Origin: Bordetella parapertussis
GTDB lineage: Bacteria > Pseudomonadota > Gammaproteobacteria > Burkholderiales > Burkholderiaceae_B
Assembly: GCA_945862495.1 (NCBI GenBank)
Contig: CAMAYM010000122.1
Span: forward strand, 1-7,236
Reading direction: 5' to 3'
Length of the DNA: 7,236 bases
The translations under genes and the position numbers were made by a program. Positions 1 through 6,528 of the stretch are shown one piece after another (the stretch's first letter is position 1; each line of letters opens with the position of its first letter). A model generated the notes under the pieces. It did no database searches and had not been told where the DNA came from. It was given only the letters and a program-made list of their open reading frames with translations.

Positions 1-317
1 TAGGTGATGGCAGCGCAATGTATACCGTGCAGGGACTGTGGTCGATGGTCCGTGAAAATCTCGATGTCACCGTAGTCATTTTTGCCAATCGGTCTTACAA
101 AATCTTGCGTGGCGAACTTGCCAATATGGGTGGCCCCGAGGCCGGTGACAACGCACGCCGCATGCTGGATCTTGATCAGCCATTTTTGGATTGGGTGTCT
201 ATTGCACGCGGACATGGCGTACCAGGCGTTCAAGTCAATACGCTCGAGGGCTTTGCGGATGCCTTGCGCATTGCAGCCAAAGAAAAAGGCCCCCGCCTGA
301 TTGAACTGGTGATGTAA
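1..317 (+). CDS. TPP-dependent enzyme, acetolactate synthase / benzoylformate decarboxylase-like, C-terminal fragment (5' end outside window)
   Basis: The reading frame is open from the window edge (first full codon at base 3) and ends at TAA 315-317, giving the last 105 residues of a protein that normally has about 520-570. The fragment opens with GDGSAMYT, the start of the TPP/Mg-binding motif. With the first G as residue 1, Asp2 and Asn29 (in FANRSY) are 27 residues apart, the same spacing as the two Mg ligands of benzoylformate decarboxylase. The tail (LDWVSIARGHGVPG, then EKGPRLIELVM) is the usual C-terminal end of the pyrimidine/PP-binding fold. Family members cleave or join C-C bonds next to the carbonyl of 2-keto acids in the cytoplasm. 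Such proteins are often labelled acetolactate synthase large subunit, but a decarboxylase acting on aryl or alkyl keto acids is equally possible. The substrate-binding N-terminal half is not visible. It is probably co-transcribed with the alcohol dehydrogenase 28 bases downstream. The family is confident; the reaction is not. Confidence 0.88.
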   Translation, partial: GDGSAMYTVQGLWSMVRENLDVTVVIFANRSYKILRGELANMGGPEAGDNARRMLDLDQPFLDWVSIARGHGVPGVQVNTLEGFADALRIAAKEKGPRLIELVM

Positions 318-332
318 AGACGACAGCACGAC

Positions 333-337
333 AGGAG
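333..337 (+). promoter_or_regulatory. Ribosome binding site of the alcohol dehydrogenase gene
   Basis: AGGAG lies 8 bases ahead of the ATG at 346, in the 28-base gap after the TPP-enzyme stop codon. It supports that start codon. I see no convincing promoter or terminator in this gap, which fits one transcript for the two genes. Confidence 0.75.
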
Positions 338-345
338 CTATAAAT

Positions 346-1404
346 ATGAAATGTTATTGCGTCATGAATTTCAAAGAGCCGCTCGGTTTGATGGAAATGG
401 AAACGCCCACGCCAACAGGCACACAAGTGTTGGTAGAGGTTCGCGCTGCGGGTGTCTGCCATAGCGATATCCACTTTTGGGAAGGCAGCTACGATCTCGG
501 CAATGGTCGCAGCCTCTTGCTCAAAGATCGTGGCATCAAGTTACCGATGACGATGGGGCATGAGACGGCAGGGACTGTTGTCGCGTTAGGTCCTGAGGCG
601 ACGGGTGTTGAAAAAGGGCGTAACTATCTGGTCTATCCGTGGATTGGCTGCCGTCAATGTCCGGCCTGTCTAGATGGCCTAGAAAATCATTGCTCCAGTC
701 CGCAATATCTCGGTGTGCAGCGACCGGGCGGCTACGCCGATCACCTTTTGGTACCGCATCCACGCTACCTCATCGACATCGGTGACTTGGACCCGGCCGA
801 GATCGCTCCTTATGCATGCTCAGGGCTCACCACCTACAGTGCGCTCAACAAAGTCGGTGCCAATATCTATCAAAAACACCCTATCGTGATTATGGGTGCA
901 GGGGGACTGGGGCTCATGTGTCTAGCCTTGGTCAAGGCTTTGAATGGTGTCGGTGCAATTGTGGTGGATATCGATCCCGCCAAACGTCAGGCGGCCCTGG
1001 ACGCGGGTGCACTTGCGGTTGTAGACGGTGCCGCACCCGATGCTGCACAGCAAATCATCGCAGCCAATGGCGGCAAAATGGTGCCAGCGATGATCGATCT
1101 GGTAGGTGCGCCTGCCACGACATCCTTGGGCTTCGATATTTTGATCAAAGGTGGCAAACTCGTGATCGTCGGTTTGTTTGGCGGCGGCGCATCTTGGCCG
1201 ATTGCCTTTATTCCGATGAAAGCCCTTCAAATTCTTGGCAGCTATACCGGCTCACTGGACGAACTAAAAGAACTATTGCAGCTCGTCAAAGACAATAAGA
1301 TCACGCCCATCCCTGTGCATAAACACCCCCTTGCCGATGCAGACAAGGTGTTGACATCATTACGTCAGGGCAAGGTCACAGGCCGAGCCGTACTCACTGC
1401 TTAA
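346..1404 (+). CDS. Zinc-dependent, NAD(P)-dependent alcohol dehydrogenase (medium-chain family, possibly 6-hydroxyhexanoate dehydrogenase-like)
   Basis: This complete 352-residue protein is of normal length for the medium-chain dehydrogenase family, cytoplasmic enzymes that interconvert alcohols and aldehydes or ketones. The N-terminal GroES-like domain carries likely catalytic zinc ligands Cys38 (followed by His39), His72-Glu73 (GHE) and Cys158. A structural zinc site is complete at Cys102, Cys105, Cys108 and Cys116. The Rossmann domain has GAGGLG at 184-189, with Asp208 at the end of the next strand (VVDID), which usually means NAD rather than NADP. The insert at about 48-67 (SYDLGNGRSLLLKDRGIKLP) between the catalytic Cys and the GHE motif recalls the subgroup containing 6-hydroxyhexanoate dehydrogenase. 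That assignment is from memory and the substrate remains open. The ATG at 346 has a good AGGAG site. The gene follows a TPP enzyme by 28 bases, so it may reduce the aldehyde or ketone that enzyme makes. Its stop is 13 bases from the convergent recO stop, with no hairpin visible between them. Confidence 0.93.
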   Translation: MKCYCVMNFKEPLGLMEMETPTPTGTQVLVEVRAAGVCHSDIHFWEGSYDLGNGRSLLLKDRGIKLPMTMGHETAGTVVALGPEATGVEKGRNYLVYPWIGCRQCPACLDGLENHCSSPQYLGVQRPGGYADHLLVPHPRYLIDIGDLDPAEIAPYACSGLTTYSALNKVGANIYQKHPIVIMGAGGLGLMCLALVKALNGVGAIVVDIDPAKRQAALDAGALAVVDGAAPDAAQQIIAANGGKMVPAMIDLVGAPATTSLGFDILIKGGKLVIVGLFGGGASWPIAFIPMKALQILGSYTGSLDELKELLQLVKDNKITPIPVHKHPLADADKVLTSLRQGKVTGRAVLTA

Positions 1405-1417
1405 TGCCACGTTCGCT

Positions 1418-2020
1418 TCACGTTTTCGCAGGCTGAAAGCGCTGTAACGCGACCAACACTTGGCGAGTCGTCAATGGGCGGCCCGCCAAGTGCTCTGACA
1501 AGCGCTCACGTAAGCTTGCGCGTAAAGCGGGCTCACTATGTAGGTCATCAAAGTCTGGCTCCTCCGCATCGAGGCCATACCCCGTCTCTTTGAGCAAAAT
1601 CCACTCAAAGCGTCTTAAGGCACCCACTGCAGACTGCCCTGCAGCCAGTCGTTGCAAGGCGATCACGTAGGCATCAAACAAACCGGGATGAGGATCTTCG
1701 CGTGGCAACAATCGAAACAGTAACTCGTTCATGTACCAACACGACATCAAGGCTGCACCGGGCAAGGCATGTACACCTGCGCACTCGGCCCGCATAAGCG
1801 TTTTAATCTCACCAGAGCCTGTCCAGGATAATAACAAAGGCTGAAAAACGGACAGCGCAGGCCTTAGCACCGAATGCGGTCGTTTGGCACCCTTGGCGAC
1901 CATGCTGACCCACCCATGATCTCTGGAGAATGCCTGAACAATCAGAGAGGTTTCTCTCCAGGCCGTTGCGTGCAACACATAGCCTGGCGTCTCTAAGACC
2001 CGAAGGACTCGTCTACTCAT
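1418..2020 (-). CDS. recO: DNA repair protein RecO, unusually short
   Basis: RecO binds single-stranded DNA and, with RecR, helps RecA replace SSB during gap repair by the RecF pathway. The N-terminal OB-fold region is clear: PGYVLHATAWRETSLIV (12-28), then DHGWVSMVAKGAKRP (34-48). The middle helical part is also recognisable (MSCWYMNELLFRLLPREDPHPGLFDAY, 92-118, and RRFEWILLKETGYGLD, 136-151). The C-terminal end, from about 163 to 195, fits the family's last helices (LSEHLAGRPLTTRQVLVAL). At 200 residues it is about 40 shorter than E. coli RecO (242). The missing part appears to be the segment after ETGYGLD, where many relatives have a zinc-finger-like or loop region; only Cys80 and Cys94 are present, with no CxxC pair. 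The start ATG overlaps the end of era by 8 bases, an in-frame TAG lies just upstream, and AGGA sits only 1 base before the ATG. Translational coupling to era is therefore likely. It is the last gene of the lepA-recO cluster seen here. Confidence 0.93.
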   Translation of the reverse strand: MSRRVLRVLETPGYVLHATAWRETSLIVQAFSRDHGWVSMVAKGAKRPHSVLRPALSVFQPLLLSWTGSGEIKTLMRAECAGVHALPGAALMSCWYMNELLFRLLPREDPHPGLFDAYVIALQRLAAGQSAVGALRRFEWILLKETGYGLDAEEPDFDDLHSEPALRASLRERLSEHLAGRPLTTRQVLVALQRFQPAKT

Positions 2021-2942
2021 ATCCTAAATCGCGCAGGCTGCTTTCTTTTTCAGCCCAACCCTTGCGAACCTTGATATAGACCTCAAGGTGAACGGGTTTA
2101 TCCATCAGCTTAGCCATATCCTGACGCGCCTCGGACGCAATACGTTTCATATGGTTACCGCCCACACCTAACAAAATGGGGCGATGACTATCTCGCTCGA
2201 CAATCACACATGCATTGATATGTGCGCCTTTTTCCGTCTCTTCCCACTGCTCAATCACAACCGTACAACCGTAAGGGAGCTCGTCACCCACCAGGCGGAA
2301 AATCTTCTCACGAATCAGCTCAGCTGCGATAAAGCGGATCGGTCGATCAGTCAGCGTATCCGCATCAAAGTACGCATCGTTTTCAGGCAGGCGTTTGGCG
2401 ACTTCATCGAGCAATTGATCAAGCTGGTGTCGTTTAGTCGAGCTCACGGGCACCACCGCATCGAACTTGAATTGAGAGGCGATGTTGGCGACGAACGGAT
2501 ACAGCTCATCACGATTTTTCAGTTGATCAATTTTGCTAATCACCAGAATCGTTCGCTCTGGGTGATGCAATAGCGATAAAAGTTTGGCGTCTCCCGGGGA
2601 CCATTTGCCCGCTTCGACAACAAACAGCACCACGTCGACATCTGCCAATGTCTGCGTCACAACGCGATTCATCATCTTGTTCATCGCGCCGCCATGGCGC
2701 GTTTGAAATCCTGGCGTATCTACGAATACAAACTGTTCATGCTCACGTGTCAATACGCCCTGGATGCGGTGACGAGTTGTTTGTGCCTTGCGTGAAACAA
2801 TCGAAATTTTGCTGCCAATCAAGGCATTCGTCAGGGTTGATTTACCAACGTTTGGGCGACCGACCACTGCAATAAAGCCGCAACGGTATGCCGCAGCATC
2901 TGATTGAGGCGTGGCGTCTGCTGTATCGATAATGTCTGTCAT
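2013..2942 (-). CDS. era: GTPase Era, 30S ribosome assembly factor
   Basis: Era is an essential GTPase that binds the 3' end of 16S rRNA and acts as a checkpoint in 30S maturation, partly at the inner membrane. The 309 residues match the family (about 300). In the GTPase domain, G1 is GRPNVGKS at 28-35, the switch I segment RKAQTTRHRI is at 51-60, and G3 DTPG is at 75-78. G4 reads SKID (136-139) instead of the usual NKxD, and G5 reads VSST (166-169) instead of the usual SA. The KH RNA-binding domain follows, with the family segment GDELPYGCTVVIEQWEE (219-235), a GxxG loop GVGG at 259-262 and the ending KVRKGW...LRDLGYE. There is a non-conserved N-terminal extension of about 20 residues. The start ATG overlaps the rnc stop in ATGA and has AGGAA 5 bases upstream, inside the end of rnc. 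Its own end overlaps the recO start by 8 bases. Confidence 0.97.
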   Translation of the reverse strand: MTDIIDTADATPQSDAAAYRCGFIAVVGRPNVGKSTLTNALIGSKISIVSRKAQTTRHRIQGVLTREHEQFVFVDTPGFQTRHGGAMNKMMNRVVTQTLADVDVVLFVVEAGKWSPGDAKLLSLLHHPERTILVISKIDQLKNRDELYPFVANIASQFKFDAVVPVSSTKRHQLDQLLDEVAKRLPENDAYFDADTLTDRPIRFIAAELIREKIFRLVGDELPYGCTVVIEQWEETEKGAHINACVIVERDSHRPILLGVGGNHMKRIASEARQDMAKLMDKPVHLEVYIKVRKGWAEKESSLRDLGYE

Positions 2943-3697
2943 TTAAGTTCCTGAGCAACCGCAACCGGCAGCGTTAATTGTGCCGTTTTGCGCGCTCGGG
3001 TTGAACGCTTTTTCACTGGTGTGGGACTGGCGGTCTCTGCAGCTTCTAGTGCGAGCTTAGCGGCTGACTGCTCTGCGGCCCGACGGCTTGAGCCAGGCGC
3101 TATGACTTTGATCTCGAGCGAAGGGATCGAACATTCGACTTCAAACTGTTGGCTGTGCGCCGCACCATGGGTAGCCACCACGCTATACAAAGGCAAGGCA
3201 AGTTTGTGACTTTGCAAAAATTCTTGGAGCAGGGTCTTAGCGTCCTTGCCAAGCGTCAAGGGATCCACGTTAGCCAGGATCGGCTTGTACAAACGCTCGA
3301 TCAAATCTTGTGCCGCCAGAAAACCGCCATCCAGATATACCGCTGCAAGAATCGCCTCAAACGTATCCGCCAAAATCGATGGCCGCCTAAAGCCACCGCT
3401 TTTAAGCTCACCCTCACCTAGCCTGAGATATTTCGACAAATCGAGTTTTTGCGCAATGTCGGCGAGCGAAGACTGCTTGACCAGATTGGCCCGTACGCGA
3501 GACAAGTCGCCTTCGTCGAGAGTCCCGTAGTGGTTGAATAGCAATGCGGCAACAGACATGTTGAGCACCGAATCACCGAGAAACTCAAGACGCTCGTTAT
3601 GCCGCGCGCCGTGGCTGCGATGTGTCAGCGCCTGCTCAAGCAGAGCAGGTTTAACAAACTGATATCCAAGCGAAGTCTCAAGAGCGGACAAGGGCAT
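2939..3697 (-). CDS. rnc: Ribonuclease III
   Basis: RNase III cleaves double-stranded RNA as a Mg-dependent homodimer, processing the rRNA precursor and regulating some mRNAs. The nuclease domain covers about residues 1-145 and contains the signature NERLEFLGDSVL (34-45). Catalytic acidic residues are Glu38, Asp42, Asp111 and Glu114; the 72-residue gap between Asp42 and Glu114 equals that of E. coli Asp45/Glu117. A double-stranded RNA-binding domain spans about 153-220 (KTLLQEFLQSH ... RRAAEQSAAKLAL). The last 30 or so residues form a tail rich in Lys, Arg, Ala and Pro (KKRSTRARK at 229-237) beyond the E. coli length of 226. The ATG directly follows an in-frame TAA, so no longer form is possible. 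No clear ribosome binding site precedes it. The stop overlaps the era start. Placement next to era makes sense because both act in ribosome maturation. Confidence 0.97.
   Translation of the reverse strand: MPLSALETSLGYQFVKPALLEQALTHRSHGARHNERLEFLGDSVLNMSVAALLFNHYGTLDEGDLSRVRANLVKQSSLADIAQKLDLSKYLRLGEGELKSGGFRRPSILADTFEAILAAVYLDGGFLAAQDLIERLYKPILANVDPLTLGKDAKTLLQEFLQSHKLALPLYSVVATHGAAHSQQFEVECSIPSLEIKVIAPGSSRRAAEQSAAKLALEAAETASPTPVKKRSTRARKTAQLTLPVAVAQELK
2948..2952 (-). promoter_or_regulatory. Ribosome binding site of era inside the 3' end of rnc
   Basis: On the minus strand AGGAA stands 5 bases before the era ATG and overlaps the last codons of rnc. It fixes the era start, and together with the ATGA stop/start overlap it points to coupled translation of rnc and era. 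Confidence 0.7.
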
Positions 3698-3738
3698 TTA
3701 GCGGGTGACATAAAACAGGTGACAAGGATCTGGACAAC
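3698..3738 (-). repeat. lepB-rnc spacer with a short direct repeat (TGTCACC twice)
   Basis: This 41-base gap is the longest inside the lepA-recO cluster. On the minus strand TGTCACC occurs twice, 14 bases apart (plus-strand copies of GGTGACA at 3704-3710 and 3718-3724). The spacer is poor in purine runs and shows no Shine-Dalgarno sequence for rnc. Whether the repeat has any role is unknown; it may be chance. Confidence 0.4.
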
Positions 3739-4626
3739 TTAATGGAAGGGACCAATACGACCGAGGTTTCCAAAGTTCATCCAAATAAAGAAAGCTTTCC
3801 CCACGATATTCGCCTCGGGGACAAATCCCCAAAATCGACTGTCTAGGCTGTTATCGCGATTGTCGCCCATCATAAAGTAAAGACCCGCTGGAACGGTGCA
3901 ACGCATGCCATTTCGCAGATATTCACATTTTTCACGATGCGGAAAGCTTGAAGTTGGCCCTAAATCCTGCCATCTTCGCTCATCCAGCAATATTTGATGA
4001 GGCTTTTCACCAAGGTACTCTGTAAATTGTGCCGTATATGCCACACGGTCAGGTTCAAAATACTCGCCGTCTCGCTTGCGTGGCACTTCTTTGCCATTGA
4101 TATAGAGGCGTTTATCCAGATAGGCGACCTCATCTCCCGGTAAACCGACCACACGCTTGATGTAATCCACAGAGGGATCGACAGGGTAACGAAACACCAT
4201 CACGTCACCGCGGGCAGGCTCGCCTAAGGAAATCACTTTTTCATTCAGGACAGGCAGGCGCAAACCATACGAAAACTTGTTGACCAAAATCAGGTCGCCA
4301 GATTGCAAGGTCGGCAGCATTGAGCCCGAAGGAATCCGAAACGGCTCAACAATAAAAGAACGCAACACAAATACAAACAAAATCACGGGAAAAAAGCTCG
4401 CACCATATTCCACCCACCACGGCTGCTTGCTGAGCTCAGCGCGCAGCTGCTCTTCGCGGCTCCGTTTTTCTTCGTCAGACAGTGCCGCCCAGCTTGGACG
4501 CGCAAGTGCAATTGCCTGCACCATATGCGCATGACGTTTTTTTCCAAGGAAAAGTTTATCGATCGTCCAGATCACACCCGTGACCACAAGCGCAATAAAC
4601 AAAATCAGTGCAAAGTTCCAGCTCAT
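3739..4626 (-). CDS. lepB: Signal peptidase I
   Basis: This inner-membrane serine protease removes signal peptides from exported proteins on the periplasmic side. The 295-residue length is close to the roughly 320 of E. coli LepB. There are two predicted membrane segments, about 4-21 and 77-93. The cytoplasmic loop between them is charged and helical (DEEKRSREEQLRAEL, 51-65). The catalytic Ser102 lies in PSGSMLPTL (99-107) and the general base Lys157 in YIKRVVGLPGD (155-165). The conserved box GDNRDNSLDSRFWGFV is at 254-269. Cys234 and Cys243 flank a short loop and could form the periplasmic disulfide seen in some proteobacterial homologues, which is an inference. AAGG lies 8 bases before the ATG. 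It starts 21 bases after the lepA stop, the standard lepA-lepB arrangement. Confidence 0.97.
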   Translation of the reverse strand: MSWNFALILFIALVVTGVIWTIDKLFLGKKRHAHMVQAIALARPSWAALSDEEKRSREEQLRAELSKQPWWVEYGASFFPVILFVFVLRSFIVEPFRIPSGSMLPTLQSGDLILVNKFSYGLRLPVLNEKVISLGEPARGDVMVFRYPVDPSVDYIKRVVGLPGDEVAYLDKRLYINGKEVPRKRDGEYFEPDRVAYTAQFTEYLGEKPHQILLDERRWQDLGPTSSFPHREKCEYLRNGMRCTVPAGLYFMMGDNRDNSLDSRFWGFVPEANIVGKAFFIWMNFGNLGRIGPFH

Positions 4627-4647
4627 CAGTTCAACCTTGCTTCAATA

Positions 4648-6441
4648 TTATTTGTCATCAACTTGCAGGATCGCCAGAAAGGCTTCCTGAGGAATTTCAA
4701 CGCTTCCCACTTGTTTCATGCGCTTTTTACCGGCTTTCTGTTTTTCAAGCAGTTTTTTCTTGCGACTGATGTCGCCGCCATAACATTTCGCCAGCACGTT
4801 TTTGCGCAAGGCTTTGACGTTTTCGCGCGCGATAATTTCGGCACCAATCGCAGCTTGAATCGCCACGTCGTACATTTGGCGCGGGATCAGCTCACGCATG
4901 CGTGACACGACTTCACGGGCGCGATATCGCGCGTTGGAACGGTGACAAATGTTGGACAAAGCATCGACCTTATCAGTATTGATCAGCAGATCGACTTTGA
5001 CTACATCCGCAGCGCGGTATTCTTTAAACTCATAGTCCATCGAGGCATAGCCACGGGAAACCGATTTCAGCTTGTCAAAGAAATCAAGCACAATTTCAGC
5101 GAGCGGGATTTCGTAATGCAAGTGCACCTGACGACCGTGATAGGTCATATCGAGCTGTAAGCCGCGCTTGTTATTACAAAGCGTCATGACGGTCCCGACG
5201 TACTCTTGAGGCATGAACAGCGTCACATTGACGATCGGCTCTCGCACCTCAATAAACTTGCCGACCTCAGGCATGCGAGAGGGGCTTTCGATCTGGATGA
5301 CGGAATTATCTCGCATCACCACCTCGTACACCACGGACGGTGCGGTCGTGATGATGTCCATGTCAAACTCACGCTCAAGTCTCTCTTGAACGATCTCCAT
5401 ATGGAGCAATCCAAGAAACCCGCAGCGGAAACCAAAACCAAGCGCCTGAGACACCTCTGGCTCATACATCAAGGCAGAGTCATTAAGCTTGAGCTTTTCA
5501 AGCGAGTCACGCAACTGATCATATTCACTGCTTTCGACAGGATACAGCCCAGCAAACACCTGTGGCTTCACTTCTTTAAAACCAGGCAATGCCTCGGCAG
5601 CAGGCTTTGCCAACAAAGTAATCGTGTCACCGACCTTGGCGTCGGCCAACTCTTTAATACCCGCAATCACAAAGCCCACTTCGCCTGCTGAAAGAAACTT
5701 GCGAGGTTCGGACTTTGGCGTAAACACACCCACCTGTTCGCACAGATGCACAGCACCTGTCGCCATGAACGAGATTTTGTCCTTAGGCTTGAGTACGCCG
5801 TTGATCACGCGAATCAGCATGACCACGCCAACATAGTTGTCAAACCAAGAGTCGATAATCAGAGCCTGCAGCGGCGCCTCAGGATCGCCTTTGGGTGCAG
5901 GAATGCGTGCCACCACAGCCTCAAGGATATCGTCAATCCCCATCCCTGTTTTAGCGCTTGCCAAGATCGCGTCTGTCGCATCAATGCCGATCACCTCTTC
6001 GACTTCAGCGCGCGCACTTTCAGGATCGGCTTGAGGCAAATCCATTTTATTGAGAATCGGTACGACCTCGACGCCCAGCTCAATCGCCGTGTAACAGTTT
6101 GCAACCGTTTGTGCCTCAACACCTTGAGAAGCATCCACCACGAGCAAAGCGCCCTCACATGCAGACAAGGAGCGGCTCACCTCGTAGGAAAAGTCGACGT
6201 GTCCAGGGGTATCGATTAAGTTGAGATTGTAGATATTGCCATCTTTTGCCTTGTAGTGCAGCGCTGCCGTCTGGGCTTTGATGGTGATGCCACGCTCACG
6301 CTCGATATCCATGGAGTCCAGCACCTGTGCGGACATTTCACGATCAGCCAAGCCTCCGCAGCGCTGGATCAGTCGATCCGCCAAGGTGGACTTGCCATGG
6401 TCAATGTGGGCAATGATAGAGAAATTACGAATATGCTGCAT
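4648..6441 (-). CDS. lepA: Translation elongation factor 4 (LepA, ribosomal GTPase)
   Basis: LepA/EF4 is a GTPase related to EF-G that binds the ribosome. It has been reported to back-translocate stalled ribosomes and to affect initiation and 30S assembly. The 597 residues match the family (E. coli 599). G1 is AHIDHGKST (11-19), G2 RGITI (50-54), G3 DTPGH (77-81), G4 NKMD (131-134) and G5 SAKTG (162-166). Domain II follows to about 280. The family segment FRCGFLGLLHMEI lies at 338-350 in the EF-G-like domain III region, and a domain-V-like part runs from about 400. The LepA-specific C-terminal domain carries the basic stretch KCYGGDISRKKKLLEKQ (552-568), which contacts tRNA in known structures. 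The start MQHIRNFSIIAHIDHGKST is the canonical one. AGGTG sits 2 bases before the ATG, a tight spacing. It is the first gene of the cluster, and a strong hairpin lies 28 bases upstream. Confidence 0.98.
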   Translation of the reverse strand: MQHIRNFSIIAHIDHGKSTLADRLIQRCGGLADREMSAQVLDSMDIERERGITIKAQTAALHYKAKDGNIYNLNLIDTPGHVDFSYEVSRSLSACEGALLVVDASQGVEAQTVANCYTAIELGVEVVPILNKMDLPQADPESARAEVEEVIGIDATDAILASAKTGMGIDDILEAVVARIPAPKGDPEAPLQALIIDSWFDNYVGVVMLIRVINGVLKPKDKISFMATGAVHLCEQVGVFTPKSEPRKFLSAGEVGFVIAGIKELADAKVGDTITLLAKPAAEALPGFKEVKPQVFAGLYPVESSEYDQLRDSLEKLKLNDSALMYEPEVSQALGFGFRCGFLGLLHMEIVQERLEREFDMDIITTAPSVVYEVVMRDNSVIQIESPSRMPEVGKFIEVREPIVNVTLFMPQEYVGTVMTLCNNKRGLQLDMTYHGRQVHLHYEIPLAEIVLDFFDKLKSVSRGYASMDYEFKEYRAADVVKVDLLINTDKVDALSNICHRSNARYRAREVVSRMRELIPRQMYDVAIQAAIGAEIIARENVKALRKNVLAKCYGGDISRKKKLLEKQKAGKKRMKQVGSVEIPQEAFLAILQVDDK

Positions 6442-6469
6442 AACACCTGAAAAGTAAGCGAGCTAGCAA

Positions 6470-6498
6470 GCAAAAGGGGCGCTCTGCGCCCCTTTTGC
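6470..6498 (-). terminator. Perfect hairpin, probable intrinsic terminator of the Do-like protease gene
   Basis: A 13-bp perfect inverted repeat (6470-6482 and 6486-6498) encloses a 3-base loop. The stem is GC-rich in its upper half (GGGGCGC / GCGCCCC) and has A4/T4 at the base, so it resembles a Rho-independent terminator read in either direction. It lies 30 bases past the protease stop codon, ahead of lepA. The T run is short and followed by GC rather than more T, so termination may be incomplete. Read-through into lepA would then be possible. Confidence 0.75.
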
Positions 6499-6528
6499 GT
6501 CAAACCCCTATTCTAGCTGTTCTTGACC

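Noticed and set aside
816..1298. 160-codon open frame on the plus strand inside the alcohol dehydrogenase gene
   Set aside because: It overlaps a clear enzyme gene in another frame. Its product is rich in Cys, Arg and Gln with no recognisable domain, as expected for a shadow frame.
1405..1417. Possible bidirectional terminator between the alcohol dehydrogenase and recO
   Set aside because: The 13 bases and their flanks contain only a loose repeat of CACGTT and no inverted repeat able to form a stable stem.
2184..2573. 129-codon open frame on the plus strand, antisense to era
   Set aside because: It is fully covered by era, and its composition is typical of an antisense reading of a conserved gene.
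5206..5691. 161-codon open frame on the plus strand, antisense to lepA
   Set aside because: It lies wholly within lepA, which is unmistakable. The His- and Arg-rich product has no family resemblance and no ribosome binding site that I can see.
5746..6219. 157-codon open frame on the plus strand, antisense to the lepA GTPase domain
   Set aside because: It is a shadow of conserved lepA codons; the translated sequence resembles no protein I know.
6499..6528. TTGACG-like and TAGAAT-like hexamers on the minus strand between the Do-like protease and lepA
   Set aside because: They do not pair with a partner at 16-18 bases: the TTGACG would place its -10 in the GC-rich stem, and the TAGAAT lacks a -35. 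I do not call a promoter.
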